Source of the DNA: Bacteroidota bacterium | GTDB lineage: Bacteria; Bacteroidota; Bacteroidia; Flavobacteriales; Weeksellaceae | Assembly: GCA_023419095.1 (NCBI GenBank) | Contig: JAEZYN010000023.1 | Span: forward strand, 1 to 17,288 | Direction of reading: 5' to 3' | Length of the DNA: 17,288 bases | In this document: positions 1 through 6,141 of the stretch, piece after piece | How positions within the stretch are numbered: the stretch's first letter is position 1 | Layout of the letters: every line of letters begins with the position of its first letter | Position numbers and translations under genes: made by a program | The notes under the pieces: generated by a model | The model's database searches: none | What the model was told of the DNA's origin: nothing | Seen by the model: the letters and a program-made list of their open reading frames with translations, nothing else

Positions 1-72
1 ACTGTATTTTCCACCATCTTCGCGACGTGGCGTTTCCTTCGCTCGAATGTAGATGACCTATATTATTCATAA
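1..72 (+). CDS. ftsX: Cell division permease FtsX, C-terminal end (partial)
   Basis: Frame 1 is open from the window edge and stops at TAA 70–72, giving 23 residues that end ATWRFLRSNVDDLYYS. This resembles the tail of FtsX in flavobacteria. FtsX is the membrane subunit of the FtsEX complex, which links division to peptidoglycan hydrolysis. The call rests on this short tail plus the conserved downstream order DUF3098–uppP–truB, which normally follows ftsX in this group. The rest of the gene lies outside the window. Confidence 0.72.
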   Translation, partial: TVFSTIFATWRFLRSNVDDLYYS

Positions 73-76
73 GAAA

Positions 77-397
77 ATGGCCAAAAAATATAAAAAGTTC
101 TCTGCTGACAGTATCGGCAAGAAAGAAGTTGAAATGCCGGCCAAAAATGCATTTTATTTTGGCGCGCAGAATTATAAACTGATGCTGATCGGACTTGCTT
201 TGATCGTTGTCGGATTTCTGCTAATGATGGGCGCGGACGCGAATACGGTTGACGGAAAATATGATCCGAACTCCTGGAATGAAGGTATATTTTCCATCCG
301 ACGCATACGCATTGCCCCTCTGCTTGTTATCGCCGGTTTCTGCGTAGAGGTTTACGCCATCCTGAAGCGCGATCCCAACCGGAACCAGGCAAAATAA
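77..397 (+). CDS. DUF3098 family membrane protein
   Basis: A protein of 106 residues starting MAKKYKKF. It has two membrane segments, about residues 32–53 (YKLMLIGLALIVVGFLLMMG) and about 80–100 (APLLVIAGFCVEVYAIL), joined by a polar loop containing FSIRRIRIAP. This is the DUF3098 pattern found almost only in Bacteroidota. An in-frame ATG at 53 exists but would overlap ftsX by 20 bp; the ATG at 77 lies just past the ftsX stop and gives the usual length, so I prefer it. The function is unknown. Its constant place between ftsX and uppP suggests an envelope or division role, which is inference only. Confidence 0.85.
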   Translation: MAKKYKKFSADSIGKKEVEMPAKNAFYFGAQNYKLMLIGLALIVVGFLLMMGADANTVDGKYDPNSWNEGIFSIRRIRIAPLLVIAGFCVEVYAILKRDPNRNQAK

Positions 398-430
398 GTT
401 ACAATTAATCACCACCCATTATATATTTAG

Positions 431-1243
431 ATGGATTTATTGAAAGCAATTCTCATTGCTGTTATCGAAGGTTTGACCGAATACCTGCCAGTTTCCTCAA
501 CCGCTCATATGATCTTTACGAGCTCTATTTTCGGCATTCAGGAGGATGAATTTGTTAAAATGTTCCAGGTTTCCATTCAGTTCGGTGCTATTTTGGCGGT
601 CGTCTTTCTTTACTGGAAGAAGTTTTTTGATTTTCAGAATATCAACTTTTATTTAAAACTTGCAGTCGCAGTTATTCCGGCACTTGTACTGGGAAAACTG
701 TTTGATGATAAAATTGAAGCCATACTCGGCGATCCGGTTCCCATTGCCATCGTGCTGATACTTGGTGGCGTTGTCTTACTCTTTATTGACAGGCTTTTCA
801 AAGTGAATACCATCGATGACGAAAAAGATATTTCGTTTAAGTCTGCCCTGATGATCGGCTTCTGGCAGTGTCTCGCGATGATGCCTGGCACCAGTCGCAG
901 CGCCGCTTCGATCATCGGTGGAATGCAGCAGAAACTCACGCGCAAAGCCGCCGCAGAATTTTCGTTTTTCCTGGCCGTTCCTACCATGTTAGCGGTTACG
1001 GTGTATTCAATTTTTGTAAAAGACTGGAATTATAAAGGCGTAGAACAAAAAGGTTTCGAGATGCTGATGCAGGGCGACAACCTGATGCTTTTTATGGTTG
1101 GGAACATCGTGGCATTTGTAGTGGCGGTGGTGGCCATCAAATTCTTCATCGGCGTGCTTACAAAATATGGTTTCAAGCCGTGGGGATGGTACAGGATCAT
1201 CGTGGGAATCGTGTTGTTAATCTATTTCACGCAGTTTAATTAG
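431..1243 (+). CDS. uppP: Undecaprenyl-diphosphatase UppP/BacA
   Basis: An integral membrane phosphatase that converts undecaprenyl diphosphate to the monophosphate, recycling the lipid carrier for peptidoglycan and other cell-surface polymers. Length 270 residues, normal for the family. The first active-site motif, EGLTEYLPVSSTAHM, holds Glu13, Glu17, Ser22, Ser23 and His26; the second, PGTSRSAAS, holds Arg156. Several hydrophobic segments alternate with these motifs. It starts 33 bp after the DUF3098 gene and probably belongs to the same transcript. The family often has Gly where this protein has Ala in SST-A-H. Overexpression of this family gives bacitracin resistance in other species (family knowledge). 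Confidence 0.96.
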   Translation: MDLLKAILIAVIEGLTEYLPVSSTAHMIFTSSIFGIQEDEFVKMFQVSIQFGAILAVVFLYWKKFFDFQNINFYLKLAVAVIPALVLGKLFDDKIEAILGDPVPIAIVLILGGVVLLFIDRLFKVNTIDDEKDISFKSALMIGFWQCLAMMPGTSRSAASIIGGMQQKLTRKAAAEFSFFLAVPTMLAVTVYSIFVKDWNYKGVEQKGFEMLMQGDNLMLFMVGNIVAFVVAVVAIKFFIGVLTKYGFKPWGWYRIIVGIVLLIYFTQFN

Positions 1244-1258
1244 TGTGTTATTTGGGCA

Positions 1259-1351
1259 GTCTCGTTCTTAAGACGAGACCCTCCGTTCCCGCTTTTTTGC
1301 TTTCACTGCGTTTCAGCAAAAAGAGCTCCACTCAGCTCGGGCTGCAGGGTC
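1259..1351. repeat. REP-like intergenic stem-loop element
   Basis: The gap between uppP and truB is almost filled by nested inverted repeats. Arms GTCTCGT 1259–1265 and ACGAGAC 1273–1279 form a first hairpin. Outer arms GACCCT 1277–1282 and AGGGTC 1346–1351, then CCCG 1288–1291 and CGGG 1338–1341, enclose an inner hairpin with arms 1291–1301 (GCTTTTTTGCT) and 1315–1326 (AGCAAAAAGAGC) that has one bulge. The composition (CGGGCTGCAGGGTC end) looks like a dispersed repeat rather than a plain terminator. No second copy is in this window, so dispersal is inferred. Confidence 0.55.
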
Positions 1352-1378
1352 CGCACCTTTCAAATTTAGCTTATCACA

Positions 1379-2080
1379 ATGACAGACCAGGACATCCTCG
1401 AAGGACAGATCATTTTACTCGACAAACCGCTGGACTGGACGAGTTTTCAGGCTGTGAATAAGTTAAAATACAAGCTCAAAAACGAATTTAATCTTCCAAA
1501 AAAGTTTAAGATCGGTCATGCCGGAACTTTAGATCCGCGCGCAACCGGGCTTTTGATCGTTTGTACAGGCAAATTTACCAAGAATATCCTGGCCATTCAG
1601 GACGCACCTAAAGAATACCTCACCGAGATAAAGATCGGTGTACAAACCGAATCGTACGATACAGAAAAACCGGAGATCCTACACTGCGACTATTCGAACA
1701 TTACAGACGAAGCCATCTGCGAAACTTTAAATACATTTGTAGGCGAGATCGACCAGACGCCGCCTGTGTTTTCCGCTATAAAAATCGATGGAAAACGTGC
1801 TTATGATTTAGCCCGAAAAGGTGAAGATGTGGAGATGAAATCGCGCAAAACAACCATTCACTATATCAACGGGATTGAAATAGACTTGCCGTTTGTCCGC
1901 TTTACCGTAGGCTGTTCAAAAGGCACATATATAAGAAGCCTTGCGCACGACATCGGTCAGCAATTGGGTGTTGGCGCGTACCTGACCAACTTGAGACGTA
2001 CGAAGATCGGTGAATTTTCAGTTGAAGATGCATCTTCGGCTTATCTTGAAAATGATTTCCGTTTCAATGCGGAGGATTAA
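1379..2080 (+). CDS. truB: tRNA pseudouridine(55) synthase TruB
   Basis: Makes pseudouridine 55 in the T-loop of tRNAs. Length 233 residues, typical for the shorter bacterial TruB that lacks a long C-terminal PUA extension. The N-terminal motif LDKPLDWTSF is followed by the catalytic motif GHAGTLDPRATGLL, with the catalytic Asp at residue 52. Later motifs TPPVFSAIKIDGKRAYDLAR and GTYIRSLAHDIG are standard for the family. The ATG at 1379 is 27 bp past the stem-loop element that separates it from uppP. A truB gene near uppP and ftsX is a common flavobacterial order. Confidence 0.97.
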   Translation: MTDQDILEGQIILLDKPLDWTSFQAVNKLKYKLKNEFNLPKKFKIGHAGTLDPRATGLLIVCTGKFTKNILAIQDAPKEYLTEIKIGVQTESYDTEKPEILHCDYSNITDEAICETLNTFVGEIDQTPPVFSAIKIDGKRAYDLARKGEDVEMKSRKTTIHYINGIEIDLPFVRFTVGCSKGTYIRSLAHDIGQQLGVGAYLTNLRRTKIGEFSVEDASSAYLENDFRFNAED

Positions 2081-2098
2081 ACATTTAAAAATATTTAC

Positions 2099-2818
2099 GT
2101 GGAAACGCGCATCAACAAATACCTCTCTGAAATAGGCTTTTGCTCCCGCCGCGAGGCCGATAAAATGCTCGAGCATGGCCGAATTACCGTGAACGGCAAA
2201 ATTCCCGAACTGGGTACCAAAGTCTCAGTCGATGACGAGATTTTAGTCGATGGCATTTCAGTGCGAAAAGTAGAGGAGACGCACGTTTACATTGCGCTGA
2301 ATAAACCTGTGGGCATTGTCTGTACTACCGATACGAAACGCGAGCGCGATAATATCGTTGAATTCGTCAATCATCCGAAACGGATTTTCCCAATCGGGCG
2401 CCTCGATAAACCGAGCGAAGGTCTTATTCTGCTGACCTCGGATGGCGACATTGTCAACAAAATTCTGCGCGCCAAAAACAATCACGAAAAAGAATACATT
2501 GTACGCGTAGACAAACCCATTACACCACAGTTCCTGCACAAAATGCGCAACGGAATTCCGATTTTAGGTACTGTCACCAATAAATGTGAAGTGGAACAGA
2601 TCGATACGCTCTCATTCAGAATCATCCTTACTCAGGGTCTCAACCGGCAGATCCGCCGCATGTGCGAGTATCTCGGCTACGAAGTGAAAAAACTGAAACG
2701 TATTCGCATCATGAACATTAAACTTGATTTGCCCATCGGGAAATGGCGCGATTTAACCGCGCAAGAACTTGCCGAACTCAACGCGCTTCTTGAAGATTCA
2801 GAAAAAACGGTGGACTGA
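2099..2818 (+). CDS. rluF: 23S rRNA pseudouridine(2604) synthase RluF
   Basis: A RsuA-family pseudouridine synthase of 239 residues. An S4 RNA-binding domain spans about residues 3–60 (INKYLSEIGFCSRREADKML) and the catalytic domain about 63–230. The catalytic motif is GRLDKPSEGLILLT with Asp103. The stretches ALNKPVGIVCTT, ERDNIVEFVNHPKRIFPIG, GIPILGTVTNKC and GLNRQIRRMCEYLGYEVKKL match E. coli RluF closely as I recall it, so I prefer RluF (U2604, some tRNATyr U35) to RluB or RsuA. The start is GTG at 2099, 18 bp after the truB stop; no ATG gives a complete S4 domain. It lacks the basic C-terminal tail of the E. coli protein. Confidence 0.88.
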   Translation: METRINKYLSEIGFCSRREADKMLEHGRITVNGKIPELGTKVSVDDEILVDGISVRKVEETHVYIALNKPVGIVCTTDTKRERDNIVEFVNHPKRIFPIGRLDKPSEGLILLTSDGDIVNKILRAKNNHEKEYIVRVDKPITPQFLHKMRNGIPILGTVTNKCEVEQIDTLSFRIILTQGLNRQIRRMCEYLGYEVKKLKRIRIMNIKLDLPIGKWRDLTAQELAELNALLEDSEKTVD

Positions 2819-2833
2819 TCATCCACCGTTTTT
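2803..2833. terminator. Bidirectional rho-independent terminator
   Basis: A 12-bp perfect stem, AAAAACGGTGGA 2803–2814 with TCCACCGTTTTT 2822–2833, has a 7-nt loop. It has T runs on both strands and lies between the convergent genes rluF and the antiporter. The rluF stop codon (2816–2818) is inside the loop, and the antiporter stop begins 3 bp past the stem. Confidence 0.88.
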
Positions 2834-2836
2834 CTA

Positions 2837-5095
2837 TTAAATCTCTACATTCAGTTTCTCGATTTTCTTACGGTTACCTACCACCCACACAATGTCATCA
2901 AGTTGAAGCACTTCGGATGATTCCGGATTCAGAATGCGTTCGTTGCCGCGGCGGATTGCGATCACGAGGCCGTCCGTCTTGTCCCGGATTCCCGACTCGC
3001 GTATCGTAAGGCCTTTTTTCGCTGAGTGATGGTTGATCAGGATCTTTCCGAGTTTAATATCATCTGCGTTTTCTTCCGGCACAACTTCTTCGCTGTCGAA
3101 AACCGGACGGAATACCTGGAACTGCTCATCAGTACCAATGATCCCCACTTTGTCGTATGGCATCAGCACCTGGTTACGGTCCGGTGTGTGAATGAGTTTC
3201 GCGCCACGTTTGATATAGCCGATATTGATGCCGAACTTCTCGCGCCACTGCAGCTCAAGCAAGGTTTTACCTACAAATTCAGCCAAAGGTTTTACCTGAT
3301 GCTCTACGATGTGCACATCCCAGGCAGCAAGATTGTTGATCACTTCCGTGTTTCCGGTCAGCCTCGTCAGTGCAGCATCATCAGAGTTGGTAGCCCGGTC
3401 ATTAAGGTTCGTGATAAACCTTTTTTCAAGTCTGTCGTAAAATTTATTGAGTCTTTTTGAAAACATGAACATGAAGACGATCGCCACCGGAATTGTGATA
3501 AAGAATGATATGGTGGTTGACGCAAACCTGTCGAGGAAAAAACCAAGGATCGCTATTCCCAATATGAGGCGGAAAATCTCTATGATGAGCAGCGGTCCGC
3601 GGTTGTATTTTGTCTTTGTCCACAGTTCCTTGTACGCTACAGTTCCGGGGCGTTTTACCATCAGTGCCCAAAGGAAAGGCAGGATGAAAAGCACCGGCAG
3701 TGCATTCCCAATGATGTTTTTAATGTCGTTGCTGTCCAGATTTTCGTTGATGGCTGGAATGATAAAGTTCGAGAACATCAGAAAAATCGCCAGAATGATG
3801 ATCCCATTGATCAAAAGAGTGCGGGCATAAAGCGTGAGAATCGTTTTCCAGGTAGATTCGGCCTGAATGTTCTGCGTATTCGATGAATATTGGTTGATTC
3901 GTTTAATATATTTAGGCGGAACCACCTTTACCAGCCAGTTGTAGAAAGGTTCTGAAAGTTTGATCTGATACGGCGTCGTGAACGTGGTAATGGCTGAAAC
4001 ACCCACTGCAACCGGAAACAGAAAGTCCGAGATTACGCCCAATGAAAGTCCCAGTGTAGCCACGATGAACGCGAATTCACCAATCTGCGCCATAGACATG
4101 CCGACCTGTATCGATTGTTTGAGCGGCTGCCCCGAGAGCAGTGCGCCAAGTGCAGAACTGAACAGTTTTCCGAAAATGGTAAGTATTGTCACAATGAAGA
4201 TCGGCCAGGCGTAAACCATCATTTCCTGGTAATCAATCATCATCCCGACGGATACGAAAAATACGGCCGCAAACAGATCTTTCACCGATTTCAGTGTGTG
4301 TTCCACTTTCTCGGCTACAGTGGTTTCGGCGATGATGGAACCCATTACAAACGCCCCAAGTTCCGCTGAGAACCCCACATTCACTGCAATCAGTACCATT
4401 CCCAAACACAGTCCGATGGAGACGATGAGGAGGATCTCGTCGTCAACCAAAGGCTTTATTTTCTTCAGTAAAGTAGGAATCAGGAAAATACCCAGCAGGA
4501 ACCACAGAATGAGGAAGAAGAGCAGTTTTGCGACGGTAAACAGGATTTGCGTGCCTTCAAACTCTTTGGTAACGGCTATAGTTGAAAGTAAAACCATCAG
4601 CAAGATCACCACGATATCCTCTACCACGAGGACGCCAAAAACGGTCTTTGCAAAGTTTCTCGTCTTCACGCCCAACTCGTCAAACGCCCTGATAATGATG
4701 GTTGTGGACGAACTGGCGAGCATCCCGCCGAGGAACATACTGTCCATCACACTCCAGCCGAGCCAGCGCCCGGTATAGTAACCCGCGATGGTGATGAAAA
4801 TGATCTCTACAAAGGCGGTGATGGAGGCGGAACCGCCGACATTCATCAGTTTCTTGAAACTGAACTCGAGCCCGAGGCTGAAAAGCAGGAATATCACCCC
4901 GATTTCGGCCAGCGTCTTGATGTTCGCGCTGTCTACCACCGACGGGAAAATATTGAGGTTCGGGCTTACCAGAAATCCGGCAATAATATAACCAAGTACG
5001 AGCGGCTGCTTGATTTTACGGAAAAGAAGAACCACAAAAGCGGCAACAATCAGTATTAAGGCTAAATCTTCAATTAACTTCGGTAAGTGTCCCAT
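2837..5095 (-). CDS. CPA2-type cation:proton antiporter with tandem RCK_C domains
   Basis: A 752-residue membrane protein. Residues about 1–390 form a Na+/H+ exchanger (KefB/CPA2) domain with the typical sequence KQPLVLGYIIAGFLVSPN, EIGVIFLLFSLGLEFS and ASSSTTIIIRAFDELG. About 420–570 adds further hydrophobic segments. Two RCK_C (TrkA-C) ligand-binding modules follow, about 595–665 (VGKTLLELQWREKFGINIGY) and about 675–750 (GLTIRESGIRDKTDGLVIAI). It likely exchanges K+ or Na+ for H+ at the inner membrane; the ion cannot be told from sequence. There is no NAD-binding RCK_N domain, unlike KefB/KefC. It is convergent with rluF and has its own promoter upstream. ATG at 5095 opens with MGHLPKLIEDLALIL, the usual start. 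Confidence 0.9.
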   Translation of the reverse strand: MGHLPKLIEDLALILIVAAFVVLLFRKIKQPLVLGYIIAGFLVSPNLNIFPSVVDSANIKTLAEIGVIFLLFSLGLEFSFKKLMNVGGSASITAFVEIIFITIAGYYTGRWLGWSVMDSMFLGGMLASSSTTIIIRAFDELGVKTRNFAKTVFGVLVVEDIVVILLMVLLSTIAVTKEFEGTQILFTVAKLLFFLILWFLLGIFLIPTLLKKIKPLVDDEILLIVSIGLCLGMVLIAVNVGFSAELGAFVMGSIIAETTVAEKVEHTLKSVKDLFAAVFFVSVGMMIDYQEMMVYAWPIFIVTILTIFGKLFSSALGALLSGQPLKQSIQVGMSMAQIGEFAFIVATLGLSLGVISDFLFPVAVGVSAITTFTTPYQIKLSEPFYNWLVKVVPPKYIKRINQYSSNTQNIQAESTWKTILTLYARTLLINGIIILAIFLMFSNFIIPAINENLDSNDIKNIIGNALPVLFILPFLWALMVKRPGTVAYKELWTKTKYNRGPLLIIEIFRLILGIAILGFFLDRFASTTISFFITIPVAIVFMFMFSKRLNKFYDRLEKRFITNLNDRATNSDDAALTRLTGNTEVINNLAAWDVHIVEHQVKPLAEFVGKTLLELQWREKFGINIGYIKRGAKLIHTPDRNQVLMPYDKVGIIGTDEQFQVFRPVFDSEEVVPEENADDIKLGKILINHHSAKKGLTIRESGIRDKTDGLVIAIRRGNERILNPESSEVLQLDDIVWVVGNRKKIEKLNVEI

Positions 5096-5118
5096 TATTG
5101 TTTAACAGTGTATTTTCC

Positions 5119-5149
5119 CAAAAATAAGGAAATGCATCAGTTTTTCAAA
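5119..5149 (-). promoter_or_regulatory. Bacteroidota-type promoter of the antiporter gene
   Basis: On the minus strand, TTTG (5149–5146) is separated by exactly 19 bp from TATTTTTG (5126–5119). This fits the Bacteroidota consensus TTTG–N19-21–TAnnTTTG. It ends 24 bp before the antiporter start codon. Confidence 0.72.
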
Positions 5150-5177
5150 GGATTTATTTTTTTAAAATTTTTACAGC

Positions 5178-5248
5178 AACAGCGCGCTGTTTTTGTGTGG
5201 CACCCATATTTTGCAGTCTAAGACCCTAAGGCCGCTGTTTAAAACAGC
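5178..5248. promoter_or_regulatory. Two inverted repeats sharing AACAGC/GCTGTT half-sites
   Basis: A 14-bp perfect palindrome, AACAGCGCGCTGTT, lies at 5178–5191. A second dyad, GCTGTTT-A-AAACAGC, lies at 5234–5248. The halves are the same words in opposite order. Both lie upstream of the antiporter and of the XRE-like gene, which diverge. They could be operators for a dimeric repressor, but no binding protein is shown by the sequence. The first is followed by a T run, so a weak terminator is an alternative. Confidence 0.3.
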
Positions 5249-5413
5249 ACCTGAGTAAACTTAGACAGCAGGCCCGTATGCTTAGACATCGCAACCGGTG
5301 GCTAAGATTTCACGGTTGTGTTCTAAGATAACAAAGGTGGGGTTTAAAACCTCAAAGTTGGAGTTTTAAACCTCGCACAGTGTATTTAAGCAAATTCTGG
5401 TGTAACTTTAACG
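5217..5413. repeat. Degenerate array of ~10 units with a 20–22 bp period
   Basis: A short YYTARR core recurs at near-regular intervals. The cores are TCTAAGAC, TTTAAAAC, CTTAGACA, CTTAGACA, GCTAAGAT, TCTAAGAT, TTTAAAAC, TTTAAACC, TTTAAGCA and TTTAACGT. The T of each central TA is at 5219, 5240, 5262, 5283, 5303, 5324, 5345, 5367, 5387 and 5409, so the steps are 21, 22, 21, 20, 21, 21, 22, 20 and 22 bp, about two helical turns. Several units end in G/T-rich words such as GGTG or GTTG. Each unit carries TAA or TAG on the plus strand and unit length varies, so it is not a coding heptad repeat. It ends 19 bp before the XRE-like start codon. Confidence 0.6.
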
Positions 5414-5432
5414 TACACAAAATGATCGAATT

Positions 5433-5759
5433 ATGCATTCCACCCACACTTATCTAAAGCAGGGTAGCCATCCTTACCCACATATTGGTGAATTTGTACG
5501 CCGAAAAATGTATAAGTTGCATTTGGCTTCGCCCGAAGTTGCGCGGCAGCTTGGCGTAACTTCGGCAACTGTCCGCGGTTATTTTCAGCAGCCTTCTCTT
5601 CAGTTTGGCATTCTCTGGAAACTTTCGATGGCGATGAATTATGATCTGCTTTCGGATCTGGTTGCCTGTTACCCGGAAAATTTTCCGGTAAAAAAAGATC
5701 CGCGAATTGCAGAGATGGAGAAGGAGCTGGAAATTTTGAGGGGATTACTGCGGAGGTAG
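5433..5759 (+). CDS. Small XRE-like helix-turn-helix protein
   Basis: A 108-residue protein. Residues about 16–75 fit a lambda-repressor-like HTH domain: HIGEFVRRKMYKLHLASPEV leads into ARQLGVTSATVRGYFQQPSL, and then WKLSMAMNYDLLSDLV matches the last helices. The pattern HIG–(HTH)–KLS-A-NYD-L is that of a family of small putative regulators common in Bacteroidota. The C-terminus (DPRIAEMEKELEILRGLLRR) looks like a short coiled coil that may mediate dimerisation. It stands alone, directly after the periodic 21-bp array, which makes that array a candidate binding region (inference). Its target and signal are unknown. Confidence 0.75.
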   Translation: MHSTHTYLKQGSHPYPHIGEFVRRKMYKLHLASPEVARQLGVTSATVRGYFQQPSLQFGILWKLSMAMNYDLLSDLVACYPENFPVKKDPRIAEMEKELEILRGLLRR

Positions 5760-6000
5760 GGACATGCGAAAGGATTCGTAAATGGGAAACACGAGCTTTT
5801 TGAAATCACCAAAAAGGATGAAGTGTATGAGTTGAAAAACTCAGACCGTCAAAGTATTACAGCAAGCTGGAAGATGGATCCTGGTAGTGATAAAAAATAA
5901 AAGAGAATATCGCTTCGACGGAAGTAATTTAGATTTGCCATTTAAATTCCCCAGACATTATGATGGATGGAATATTTTATTTGATAATTTAAGCAGCTAA
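5760..6000 (+). pseudogene. Relics of one or two broken genes after the XRE-like gene
   Basis: Immediately after the XRE stop, the same frame stays open from 5760 to TAA 5898–5900 with no usable start. It reads protein-like sequence (GKHELFEITKKDEVYELKNS followed by 19 more residues). Overlapping it in the +1 frame, 5836 to TAA 5998–6000 reads another protein-like stretch ending FPRHYDGWNILFDNLSS. Neither has an early ATG. This may be a single gene broken by a frameshift near 5850–5900, or unrelated debris. I recognise no family. The reading is based only on amino-acid character. Confidence 0.3.
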
Positions 6001-6003
6001 AGC

Positions 6004-6129
6004 TTAAGCAATCTCCAGTGGCATCAATTCTTTTCCCAATTCTTTTGTTCCCGTCATGATTTTATTGATCTGCTTTTCAGTACGGATACAAAAAAACGCC
6101 CAGGTTTCCCGAGGCGTTTGAACAGTTAA
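6004..6129 (-). pseudogene. Possible C-terminal gene fragment, minus strand
   Basis: The minus strand is open from a stop at 6132–6130 to TAA at 6006–6004. It reads CIRTEKQINKIMTGTKELGK followed by ELMPLEIA before the stop, with codon use like the neighbouring genes. The only ATGs are internal. The fadE terminator lies inside its 5' part, so an intact gene is unlikely. The family is not recognised; chance cannot be excluded over about 40 codons. Confidence 0.22.
6089..6119 (-). terminator. Rho-independent terminator of the fad operon
   Basis: Reading the minus strand, AAACGCC (6119–6113) pairs with GGCGTTT (6100–6094) and is followed at once by a T run to 6091. It lies 23 bp after the fadE stop and closes the marR–fad transcription unit. 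Confidence 0.8.
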
Positions 6130-6141
6130 TTAAAAACTGTT

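Noticed and set aside
1243..1461. Open frame of 72 codons on the plus strand before truB
   Set aside because: It translates the stem-loop repeat and then runs into truB in another frame; no family resemblance.
3026..4991. Several antisense frames opposite the antiporter gene
   Set aside because: They are shadows of a well-supported 752-residue gene and have no recognisable protein features.
5217..5413. CRISPR array
   Set aside because: There are no identical repeats of 24 bp or more, the period is only 20–22 bp with no room for spacers, and no cas genes are nearby.
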